Origin: Chloroflexota bacterium
GTDB lineage: Bacteria > Chloroflexota > Dormibacteria > Dormibacterales > Dormibacteraceae
Length of the DNA: 16,833 nucleotides
Reading direction: 5' to 3'
Assembly (NCBI GenBank): GCA_005880525.1
Contig: VBFW01000134.1
Span: forward strand, 1 to 16,833
Shown here piece after piece: positions 6,304-13,429 of the stretch; within the stretch, counting starts at the first letter, position 1; the number at the start of each line of letters is the position of its first letter. Under the pieces are notes generated by a model. That model was not told the origin of the DNA and searched no databases. It saw only the letters and a program-made list of their open reading frames with translations. A program made the position numbers and the translations under genes.

Positions 6304-7361
6304 GCACTCTTTACAGTGCTCTTGCCGGCAGCGACGGAACGGGCCGATTCGGCCAGCATCTTGAGCGCCTCCACCGCCGCCTCGCGGCGATTGGCCCAGC
6401 GATCGCCCAGGAAGGTGAACTCCTGGCTCGACGTCCGTGAGGGGGTTGCCACCGCGATGTAGGTGAGGCCGACAGGCTTGTCGGTGCCGTCGGCGTCGGG
6501 CCCGGCGATGCCAGTGACGCCCGCGGCCAGCGCCGTCCCGAAACGGGCTCGAGCGCCGTTGGCCATCGCCTCGGCGACCTCCGCGCTCACCGCACCATGG
6601 TCTGCAATGAGCTTGCCGGCCACCCCCAGCAGCTTCTCCTTCGCCGAGTTCGAATAGGCGACCACGCCGCCGATGAAGTAGGTGGAGCTGCCCGGAAGAT
6701 CGGTGACGAGGGCAGCCAGCAGGCCGCCCGTGCACGACTCCGCCAGCGCGAGCGAGAGGCCGCTCTCGGCGAGGAATCCGCCCAGCTCGCGCGCCGCCGG
6801 CTCGACCGACGATTCGACGCGCGGCGCGCCGGCCGGCACAAGGACATGGCGCCACCGCCAGATGTAATCGAGGCCGCTGCCGACCGTGAACAGCACCGCG
6901 AAAGCGACCGCGAGCGTCGCCGGCAATCCGAGCAACGGATACGGCCGCTGCAGGATGAGCAGGGTCACGGCGACAACCTGCGTCACGGTCTTCGTCTTGC
7001 CCAGGGGCGCGGCCGCGATCACGCCGCCTTGACCCGCCGCGGCCGTGCGCAGCAGGGTGATGAGCAGCTCGCGCGAGAAGATCACGACCACCACCCACGC
7101 CGCGACCAGTCCTTCCTGGACGAGCACGATCAGGACTGACAGCACGAACAGCTTGTCCGCCAGCGGGTCGAGGAATTTGCCGAGGTCGCTCACCGTCCCC
7201 TGACGCCGCGCGATCTGCCCGTCCATGGTGTCGGTGAGCGAGAACACGATGAAGACCGCGGCTGCCACCTGGTCGTGATAGTCGAACCGCGCCACCAGCA
7301 GGAACATCAGCGGCGGGATCGCGACGAGGCGGCTGATGGTGAGCGCGTTCGGCAGGTTCAC
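6300..7361 (-). CDS. pgsA-pncC: PgsA-PncC fusion: phosphatidylglycerophosphate synthase joined to CinA C-terminal amidohydrolase
   Basis: One 353-residue frame contains two enzymes. Residues 1-172 are a CDP-alcohol phosphotransferase of the PgsA type, which makes phosphatidylglycerophosphate from CDP-diacylglycerol and glycerol-3-phosphate at the membrane. Its motif DGx2ARx8Gx3Dx3D is complete (D44, D47-G48, A51-R52, G61, D65, D69), with several hydrophobic helices up to DYIWRWRHV. After a short linker, residues about 188-345 form the CinA C-terminal domain (nicotinamide-nucleotide amidohydrolase). It shows LALAESCTGG (catalytic Ser region, S209), FIGGVVAYSNSAKEKLLGV, GAVSAEVAEAMANGAR and VTGIAGPDADGTDKPVG. 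The N-terminal CinA (COG1058) domain is absent. In Bacillus pgsA and cinA are adjacent separate genes, so this looks like their fusion. Start is GTG 7361, 18 bases after ftsK. A frameshift artefact is unlikely, since both parts are complete in one frame. Confidence 0.9.
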   Translation of the reverse strand: MNLPNALTISRLVAIPPLMFLLVARFDYHDQVAAAVFIVFSLTDTMDGQIARRQGTVSDLGKFLDPLADKLFVLSVLIVLVQEGLVAAWVVVVIFSRELLITLLRTAAAGQGGVIAAAPLGKTKTVTQVVAVTLLILQRPYPLLGLPATLAVAFAVLFTVGSGLDYIWRWRHVLVPAGAPRVESSVEPAARELGGFLAESGLSLALAESCTGGLLAALVTDLPGSSTYFIGGVVAYSNSAKEKLLGVAGKLIADHGAVSAEVAEAMANGARARFGTALAAGVTGIAGPDADGTDKPVGLTYIAVATPSRTSSQEFTFLGDRWANRREAAVEALKMLAESARSVAAGKSTVKSA

Positions 7362-7379
7362 CGAGCTCAGCCTAAACGA

Positions 7380-9659
7380 CTATTCGAGACCGAGTCGCTC
7401 CAGCAGCTCGTCGACATCCGGCAGGTTCATCATCACCTCGCGCGATTTCGAACCCTGGTATCCGCCGATCACGCGATGCTCGGCGAGCTGGTCGACGATG
7501 CGGCCCGCGCGCGAGTAGCCGACGTTGAACTTGCGCTGAACCAGCGACACCGACGCGCCACCTTCAGCCGCGACCGCGCGAGCCGCGCGTGCAAACAACG
7601 GGTCGAGCTTGCGCTCCAAGCGCTCGCCTCCACCGGACCACTCCGAACCGGCGCCCTCCTCGAGGATCTCCTCCATGTATCGCGGCGCGCCCTGCGATTT
7701 CCAGAAGCTGACGACCGATTCGACCTCGGCGTCGCTGACGAACGCGCCCTGGATGCGCGTCGGCTTGCCCGCATCCACCGGCTGGTACAGCATGTCGCCG
7801 CGCCCGAGCAGCTTCTCCGCGCCGCCTGAGTCGAGGATGACGCGGCTGTCGACCTGCGACCCAACCGCGAATGCGATGCGCGAGGGGATGTTGGCTTTGA
7901 TGAGGCCGGTGATGATGTCAGTCGACGGGCGCTGCGTGGCGATGACGAGATGGATGCCGACGGCTCGCGCCAGCTGCGCGATGCGGCATATCAGCTCTTC
8001 GATCTCGCCGGCCGCGACCATCATCAGGTCGGCGAGCTCGTCGATCACGATCACGATGTACGGCAGCTGCCGCGCGGACCTCAGCGTCGCCTTCTCGTTG
8101 TAAGCGGCGATGTTGCGGACGCCCTCCGCGGAGAACAGCTTGTAGCGACGGTCCATCTCGGCCACGGCCCAACGCAGCGCGGCCGCGGCCTGGTGCGACT
8201 CCACGAGCACCGGTAGCGCCAGGTGAGGCAGGCCGTTGAAGCCTGTCATCTCGACGCGCTTGGGATCGATGAGCAGCAGTCGCATGTGGTCGGGCGTCGT
8301 CTGGAACAAAAGGCTGGTGATGATCGCGTTGATGCACACGCTCTTGCCCTGCCCCGTCGCGCCGGCGATGAGCAGGTGCGGCATGCGCGTGAGGTCGCCC
8401 ACGATCGAGGCGCCCGACACGTCGTTGCCCAGGGCGAGCGCGAGCGAATGCGTGCCCTCGCGAAACGCAGCTGTTTCAAGGACCTCGCGAATTGTCACAA
8501 GGCTTGCCGCCTTGTTCGGCACCTCGATGCCGACCGCCGACTTGCCGGGAATCGGGGCCTCGATGCGCAGCGGCGCGGCGGCCAGGGCCAGCGACAGGTC
8601 GTTCTGAAGAGCGGTGATCTTCTTCACCTGCACGCCCGGGCCCGGCTGCACCTCGAACTGCGTGACCGCCGGGCCCGTGTTCACGCCCACGACCTTGGCC
8701 GGCACGCCGAACGTCTCGAGCGTCTGCTCGATGATCACCGCGTTGCGCTTGATCTCGTCTTTCATGCGCTCGCGGCGCGCAGTGACGGTGTCGAGCATGG
8801 CGACCGGCGGCAGCTTCCACTCGATCTCAGGCAGGTCGTCCTCGGGCTCCGCCACGACTCGCAGCACCGGCTTGGGCTCGGACCCGTCAGGCTCGTGCTT
8901 GGCTTCGCGCTCACCGCGCACCGGCTCGCGTTTGGTCTGCGGCTCGGGGTCGTTGTCGATCTCCCACGGGTGCGGCGCGGTCGGAACGGGCGGATAGGCA
9001 GGGCCGACTGCTGCCGCGGCGCCGTTGGCCGCCTTGAGGGGCATGGCCTTGGGCTGCTCCGGCAGCTTCACCAGGCGCTCGAGGCGGTCGCGCTCGTTCA
9101 GGGCGGCCTTCACCGCATCCAGCACCGACTGGATGACCGCGCCCGGGCTGAAATGGATCGTGACGATGAGCCCGATCACAAGCCCGGCGACGAGCAGCGC
9201 CCATGCGTCAAACGTTCCGACCACCTCGGTGAGGGCCTGGTCGATTCCCGCGCCCAGGCCACCGCCCTGCGCTCGCGCCATGCCGAACAGTCCGATCAGC
9301 GAGAACACCGCGACCAGACCACTGATCACATCGAGCGGCCGCGGTCGCGGCGCCTTCGGCCACAGCAGGTATGCGCCTGTGCCGAGCGACGCGGCGACCG
9401 GTACGAACCATGCGCGCCCGAAGCTCCCAAGCAGCCACTCGCGGATGCCGGCAAGGATCGAGCCCTGGTTGCTCGCGGCCGCCAGCAGCCCAAGCAGTCC
9501 GATCAGGAGCAGCAGGATCCCGCCGATCTCTCGCACCTGGCGCTGCGTCAGCCGAGGTTGGACTCGCCGATGCGAACGCGTCGAACGACTCCGCGCGGAG
9601 GAAGTGCGCCGCGCGCCGTGTGAGGAAGAACGTGAGCTGCGTGCGGTGGTGCGAGGCAT
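7380..9659 (-). CDS. ftsK: DNA translocase FtsK/SpoIIIE
   Basis: FtsK is a hexameric, septum-anchored motor that pumps chromosomal DNA during division. The 759-residue protein starts with a Ser/Arg-rich basic tail (1-40), followed by four hydrophobic helices (about 45-62, 84-100, 109-127 and 150-170) and a Pro/charged linker (about 195-275). The motor begins near 285. Walker A is GATGQGKS (433-440), with Gln where Ser is more common; Walker B is VIVIDELADL (535-544), then LVIATQRPSTDIITGLIKANIPSRIAF. The C-terminal gamma winged helix (about 700-745, FNVGYSRAGRIVDQL) would read polar DNA sequences. It has the same neighbours as Bacillus spoIIIE. ATG 9659 has no clear ribosome binding site. It leads the ftsK-pgsA-pncC unit and is divergent from the plus-strand island. 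Confidence 0.97.
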   Translation of the reverse strand: MPRTTARSSRSSSHGARRTSSARSRSTRSHRRVQPRLTQRQVREIGGILLLLIGLLGLLAAASNQGSILAGIREWLLGSFGRAWFVPVAASLGTGAYLLWPKAPRPRPLDVISGLVAVFSLIGLFGMARAQGGGLGAGIDQALTEVVGTFDAWALLVAGLVIGLIVTIHFSPGAVIQSVLDAVKAALNERDRLERLVKLPEQPKAMPLKAANGAAAAVGPAYPPVPTAPHPWEIDNDPEPQTKREPVRGEREAKHEPDGSEPKPVLRVVAEPEDDLPEIEWKLPPVAMLDTVTARRERMKDEIKRNAVIIEQTLETFGVPAKVVGVNTGPAVTQFEVQPGPGVQVKKITALQNDLSLALAAAPLRIEAPIPGKSAVGIEVPNKAASLVTIREVLETAAFREGTHSLALALGNDVSGASIVGDLTRMPHLLIAGATGQGKSVCINAIITSLLFQTTPDHMRLLLIDPKRVEMTGFNGLPHLALPVLVESHQAAAALRWAVAEMDRRYKLFSAEGVRNIAAYNEKATLRSARQLPYIVIVIDELADLMMVAAGEIEELICRIAQLARAVGIHLVIATQRPSTDIITGLIKANIPSRIAFAVGSQVDSRVILDSGGAEKLLGRGDMLYQPVDAGKPTRIQGAFVSDAEVESVVSFWKSQGAPRYMEEILEEGAGSEWSGGGERLERKLDPLFARAARAVAAEGGASVSLVQRKFNVGYSRAGRIVDQLAEHRVIGGYQGSKSREVMMNLPDVDELLERLGLE

Positions 9660-9788
9660 GCTGCGTTACCGGGGCCCGGTTCCGATGAATTCTACACCCC
9701 ACCTCTTTGCCCCACGGAATCTGACGATTCCGCGGGGACCCCAGGACCGCGCCGCGTTCGGCATCCCGTCGCGGGCGATACTGTCCCG
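9660..9788. promoter_or_regulatory. Divergent promoter region with a large inverted repeat
   Basis: This 129-base gap separates ftsK (minus) from a small zinc-ribbon gene (plus). It contains a strong inverted repeat at 9710-9737: CCCC-A-CGGAATC, loop TGAC, GATTCCG-C-GGGG, with one mismatch. A possible minus-strand -10, TAGAAT, lies at 9694-9689, and the repeat would cover its -35 region. On the plus strand GATACT (9777-9782) lies seven bases before the ATG at 9789. The palindrome may be an operator acting on one or both promoters; this is inference only. Confidence 0.45.
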
Positions 9789-10085
9789 ATGGCGGTCGAT
9801 CCATTCGCCGAAGCCGAGGCGAGATATCGAACGCTGGTCGCGGACAGACGCGCGGGCAATCTGCAGCCACGAGCGTTCAGGCTCGCGGTGCGCGATCTCG
9901 CCGTGCTCGACAGCGAGGGACATCGCTGGATGCTGGGACCCGAGGACGGAATCTGGTACCGCCGCGAGCATGAGCGGTGGTTGCAGGCTGATCCTCCGCG
10001 CCGGCTCGTCTGCACTTACTGCGGGCATCACAATCTGGGCAGGCACAGCTACTGCGTGGAGTGCGGAAAGCGCCTGAACCGATGA
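9789..10085 (+). CDS. Small C-terminal zinc-ribbon protein of unknown function
   Basis: A 98-residue protein of unknown function. The N-terminal half (YRTLVADRRAGNLQPRAFRLAVRDLAVLDSEG) looks helical. The middle carries W47-MLGPEDG-W56-Y and W64, a Trp-rich module of the kind seen as G-P-x-T-G-x-W-Y in soil actinobacterial and Chloroflexota proteins. The C-terminus is a zinc ribbon with C75-x2-C78 and C89-x2-C92. There is no signal peptide or membrane segment. No ribosome binding site precedes the ATG, but a -10-like GATACT ends seven bases before it, so the mRNA may be leaderless. It is the first gene of the plus-strand island, 70 bases before the BNR gene. Confidence 0.75.
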   Translation: MAVDPFAEAEARYRTLVADRRAGNLQPRAFRLAVRDLAVLDSEGHRWMLGPEDGIWYRREHERWLQADPPRRLVCTYCGHHNLGRHSYCVECGKRLNR

Positions 10086-10155
10086 GTTTTGCCTGCTCCG
10101 GCAGTCGTCTATCGTGTTGGCCTACGGCCGGTTTGCGATTTGGAGGTAGTTGCTC

Positions 10156-11271
10156 GTGAGCAAGGTGCGAGTGCTGGTCGGCACCCGGAAGGGTGCGTTC
10201 ATCCTCAACTCGGACGGAGCCCGGAAGAGCTGGGACGTGCAGGGCCCGCTGTTCCCAGGCTGGGAGATCTATCACCTCAAAGGCTCGCCTGTCGATCCTG
10301 ACCGCCTCTACGCGTCGCAGTCGAGCGGTTGGTTCGGCCAGGTGATGCAGCGATCAAGCGACGCGGGCAAAACGTGGGAGACCGTGGGCAATCAGTTCCT
10401 CTACGAGGGCGAGGTTGGGCCTCACAAGTGGTATGACGGCTCGCCTCACCCATATGAGTTCAAGCGGGTGTGGCACCTCGAGCCTTCGCTCCACGACGCC
10501 GACTTGGTATATGCGGGAGCCGAGGACGCCGCCCTGTTCCAGTCGAAGGACGGCGGCACGAGCTGGGCGGAGCTTCCCGGTATTCGGACTCACAAGACTG
10601 CGTCCGAATGGGCCCCAGGTGCGGGCGGCCTCTGCCTGCACACGATCATCATCGATCCAACCGACCACGACCGCATCTTCATAGCCATCTCGTCGGCCGG
10701 CGCTTTCCGAACTGACGACGCCGGCAAAACCTGGCGGGCCATCAACCATGGGCTGCGCTCCAACCACATCCCGGACCCGGACGCGGAGGTCGGGCACTGT
10801 GTGCACCGCCTGGCAATGCATCCATCGAAGCCCGAGACCCTCTACATGCAGAAGCACTGGGACGTGATGCGCACCGACGACGGCGGTGAGAACTGGCGCG
10901 AGGTGAGCGGCAACCTTCCAACCGACTTCGGTTTCGTCATCGATGTCAACTCGAATGACCCAGAGACCGTCTACGTGCTCCCGATCACAAGCGATTCGCT
11001 GCACTACGTGCCCGACGGCAAGCTCAGCGTGTATCGCAGCAAGACAGGCGGCGACGATTGGGAGGCCCTCACGAAGGGATTGCCCCAAGAGGACTGCTAC
11101 GTCAACGTTCTTCGCGACGCGATGGCGGTCGACGGCCTCGACCCGTGTGGCGTCTACTTCGGCACTAGCGGCGGCCAGGTGTACGCGTCAGCGGACGACG
11201 GCAACAGCTGGAACGCGGTGGTGCGGGACCTGCCGGGCGTGCTCTCGGTCGAGGTGCAGACTCTGAAGTGA
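10156..11271 (+). CDS. Asp-box (BNR) beta-propeller protein, sialidase-like fold, function unknown
   Basis: A 371-residue protein built of beta-propeller blades with six Asp-box motifs (S/T-x-D-x-G-x-x-W): SSDAGKTW (67-74), SKDGGTSW (130-137), TDDAGKTW (186-193), TDDGGENW (240-247), and the looser SKTGGDDW and SADDGNSW in the last quarter. The N-terminus, VRVLVGTRKGAFIL, has no signal peptide, so the protein is probably cytoplasmic. It may be labelled glycosyl hydrolase or exo-alpha-sialidase on fold alone; I see no basis for that activity, as Asp-boxes are structural. The start is GTG 10156, with GGAGGT eight bases upstream. A TTG at 10150 is too close to that site. Its stop overlaps the GTG of a MoaD/ThiS-like gene, implying coupled translation and a shared role. 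Confidence 0.88.
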   Translation: MSKVRVLVGTRKGAFILNSDGARKSWDVQGPLFPGWEIYHLKGSPVDPDRLYASQSSGWFGQVMQRSSDAGKTWETVGNQFLYEGEVGPHKWYDGSPHPYEFKRVWHLEPSLHDADLVYAGAEDAALFQSKDGGTSWAELPGIRTHKTASEWAPGAGGLCLHTIIIDPTDHDRIFIAISSAGAFRTDDAGKTWRAINHGLRSNHIPDPDAEVGHCVHRLAMHPSKPETLYMQKHWDVMRTDDGGENWREVSGNLPTDFGFVIDVNSNDPETVYVLPITSDSLHYVPDGKLSVYRSKTGGDDWEALTKGLPQEDCYVNVLRDAMAVDGLDPCGVYFGTSGGQVYASADDGNSWNAVVRDLPGVLSVEVQTLK

Positions 11272-11564
11272 TCCAGGTCGTGCTGCCTCGCAACCTGCAG
11301 TCGCTCGCGGGCACGGGCCGGACCGTCGAGCTGGATGTGTCCGGCCAGGCTACGCAGCGGTCGGTGCTGGATGCGCTCGAGGCGCGCTATCCGGCGCTGC
11401 TCGGGACCATCAGGGATCCGGGCACCAAGCGCCGGCGGCCGATGCTGAGGTTCTTCGCATGCGAGGAGGACCACTCGGACGACCCGATCGACGCGCCGCT
11501 GCCGAGCGAGGTTGCCGCGGGAAAGGAGCCGTACCTGATCCTGGGCGCAATCGCCGGGGGCTAG
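11268..11564 (+). CDS. MoaD/ThiS-family ubiquitin-like protein with C-terminal Gly-Gly
   Basis: A 98-residue beta-grasp protein: IQVVLPRNLQSLAG, TVELDVSG, SVLDALEARYPALLGTI, then RPMLRFFACEEDH and a tail LGAIAGG. A terminal Gly-Gly is the mark of sulfur carriers and ubiquitin-like modifiers, which an E1-like enzyme (MoeB/ThiF type) adenylates before sulfur transfer or conjugation. No E1, MoaE or JAMM-type protease is encoded nearby, so its partner is elsewhere or unknown. It starts with a GTG that overlaps the BNR stop (GTGA), so the two proteins are probably made in matched amounts. It is unlikely to be the cofactor MoaD itself, given the absence of molybdopterin genes here. Function is unknown. 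Confidence 0.85.
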   Translation: MIQVVLPRNLQSLAGTGRTVELDVSGQATQRSVLDALEARYPALLGTIRDPGTKRRRPMLRFFACEEDHSDDPIDAPLPSEVAAGKEPYLILGAIAGG

Positions 11565-11569
11565 AGACC

Positions 11570-11605
11570 CCTCCCCACTTAGTGGGGAGGTCGGAAGGGG
11601 AGGTC
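11570..11605. repeat. GC-rich palindromic repeat, copy 2 (convergent gap)
   Basis: Ten-base arms CCTCCCCACT (11570-11579) and AGTGGGGAGG (11581-11590) form a nearly perfect palindrome, followed by a G-rich tail. The arms and tail match the copy at 537-577. It lies just after the MoaD-like gene in a convergent gap and could act as a transcription stop for the plus-strand island, although no U-tract follows. Confidence 0.6.
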
Positions 11606-11622
11606 AAAACCTCTATTTGACC
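11602..11622. other. Inverted repeat spanning the zinc-ribbon gene stop codon
   Basis: GGTCAAA (11602-11608) and TTTGACC (11616-11622) are perfect inverted arms around a 7-base loop that contains the minus-strand TAG stop. It may contribute to termination between the convergent genes. A smaller GAGGT/ACCTC pair overlaps it. Confidence 0.4.
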
Positions 11623-11918
11623 GGGTGAGAAGCCGCCCAGACGACGCCGTAGACCAGCCCGGCCACCAGGGGTATCAGGCCGGCCAGCATCCACAGCCGC
11701 CAGTACGGGGCTCGCTCCTCGCCGCGCACCAGCTCATGTCCGCAGAAGCCGCAGAAGCGGTCGAACGGTCCTGCCACGCCGTGGCAGCTGCCGCACCGAT
11801 GCAGCTGCAGGCCGCAGTGCGCGCAGCGCTGATCGTCCAGCCGGTCCAGGACCATCGCCGGCTGGTCGCAGCGCGGACACAGGCTCGGGGCGACCAGCGC
11901 GAGCGGCGGGAGCTTCAC
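11613..11918 (-). CDS. Double zinc-ribbon protein with C-terminal membrane helix, function unknown
   Basis: A 101-residue protein with four CxxC knuckles arranged as two zinc ribbons: C14/C17 with C32/C35, and C42/C45 with C56/C59. After a charged stretch, one hydrophobic helix (about 73-96, RLWMLAGLIPLVAGLVYGVVWA) would anchor it in the membrane with the ribbons inside the cell. The GTG start lies six bases after the rnj stop, so it is cotranscribed with RNase J and the lysine genes. Double zinc ribbons often bind nucleic acid or proteins. A link to RNA turnover is suggested only by position. Confidence 0.75.
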   Translation of the reverse strand: MKLPPLALVAPSLCPRCDQPAMVLDRLDDQRCAHCGLQLHRCGSCHGVAGPFDRFCGFCGHELVRGEERAPYWRLWMLAGLIPLVAGLVYGVVWAASHPVK

Positions 11919-11924
11919 CGGATC

Positions 11925-13429
11925 TCAGATCTCGGTGACGACCGGAATGACCATCGGGCGGCGGCGCGTCTGCCTCCACACGGTCTTGGAAACGGCGTCG
12001 TGGATCGCCTCTTGAAGGATGTTGAGGTCGCGCGAGTCGGCCAGGCGCTTGATGACATCCACTGCCGCTTTGCGAGCGTCGGCCATCAGGTTGGAGGAGA
12101 GCTCGGGCTCGATGACGCCGCGCGACAGAAGATCGGGCCCCGCGCGCAGCGATCCTGTATCGCGATCGAGCGCCAGCGTGACCACGAGGATCCCGTCCTC
12201 GGCGAGGTGGCGGCGGTCGCGCAGCACCACCTGCTCCACGTCCCCCACCCCCAGGCCGTCGACGAACACAAGGCCGGTGCTTATCTTTTCGCCTCGCTCG
12301 ATCGACTTCGCATCGAGCTCGACGGCCTCGCCGTCCTCGACCACGACGACGCGGTCGTCGGGCACGCCAGCCTCCCTTGCAAGCTCCGCATGCTGCAACA
12401 GCTGCCGGTACTCGCCGTGCACGGGGATGAAGTAGCGCGGCCGGGTCGCGTCGAGCATCTCGCGCAGCTCCTCGCGCTGCGCGTGCCCTGTGACGTGCAC
12501 GTTGCCAACCTCGGAGTAGAAAACTCGCGCGCCATGTCGGTACAGGTTGTTGACGGTCTGGTGGACCATCCGCTCGTTGCCCGGGATGGGCCGTGCCGAG
12601 ATCACGACCCAGTCGCCTTTGCGCACGTTCACGAGCGGGTGGCGTTGCGCCGCGAAACGCGTCAGGGCCGACATGGGCTCGCCCTGGCTGCCGGCGGTGA
12701 GCAAGAGCAGCTTCGACGACGGAATGCGATCGGCCTCCTCCAGCGGCACGGTCAATCCTTCGGGAACTTTGAGGAACCCGAGCTCGCGCGAGGTCTTGAA
12801 GTTCTGCTGGAGGCTGCGCCCGACGACGGCGACGCGGCGTTCGAACTGGATCGCCATGCGCACCAGGTGCTGGATGCGGTGGATGTTGGAGGCGAAGTTG
12901 GCGACCACGATTCGGCCTGGCGCCGAGCCGAAGATGCGCTCGAACGGCGCGTGCAGGTCGCGCTCCGAACCGGAGTGGCCCTCGCGCTCGGAGTTGGTGG
13001 AGTCGCTGAGCAAGAGCAGCACCCCCTCATCGCCGAGGCTCTTGAACCGGGCCATGTCGGTCGGAAGGCCGTCCGGTGGCGCGGGGTCGAGCTTGAAGTC
13101 ACTCGTGTACACGACCCGACCGACCGGCGTCTCGATCGACAGTCCGACCGCGTCCGGGATCGAATGGCACACGGACACCGCCTCCACGCGAAACGGGCCG
13201 AGCTGAACGGCGTCGCCGATGCGGACCTCGCGCAGGTCGGACTCGCGCAGGATGCGGTGCTCGCGCAGCTTGGGCTTGAGCAGGCCGAGTGTGAGCCGGG
13301 TCCCGTAAACGGGCACGTTGAGCTTCTTCAACGCGTACGGCAGGCCGCCGATGTGGTCCTCATGGCCGTGCGTGAGGAAGATCCCGACAGGCCGCCGAGC
13401 GGCAGGTAGCGGAGTCGCCCTTGCGTCAC
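11925..13429 (-). pseudogene. rnj: Ribonuclease J, disrupted as written: about 55 N-terminal codons missing with a frame change
   Basis: RNase J is a metallo-beta-lactamase/beta-CASP nuclease with 5'-exo and endo activity. The body shows THGHEDHIGG, SVCHSIPDAVGL, TSDFKLD (usually TGDFKxD), LLSDSTNSE, NFASNIHRIQ, GSQGEPMSAL, PIPGNERMVHQTVN, PVHGEYRQLLQ and VDGLGVGDVEQVVLRDRR. The gene begins with a GTG at 13429 that overlaps the udg stop and encodes VTQGRLRYLPLGGL. At about 13388 the sequence jumps, in another frame, to GIFLTHGHED. The family segment between these (GEIGKN through the conserved Asp/Gly and PD strands, about 53-55 residues) is absent. No protein containing both ends, or a complete metal-binding fold, can be read. 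The gene is normally important, so I suspect a sequence or assembly fault more than true decay. Position next to dapA matches Bacillus rnjB. Confidence 0.9.

Noticed and set aside
8223..9623. Long plus-strand open frame (466 codons) opposite ftsK
   Set aside because: The composition is His/Arg/Asp/Gln-rich shadow sequence; the opposite strand encodes FtsK with Walker motifs.
10156..11271. Calling the propeller protein a sialidase
   Set aside because: Asp-boxes are structural repeats found in many propellers. There is no signal peptide and I could not identify a sialidase active site.
11625..13409. Long plus-strand open frame (594 codons) opposite rnj and the zinc-ribbon gene
   Set aside because: It is antisense to recognisable RNase J, spans two genes, and shows no motif of its own.
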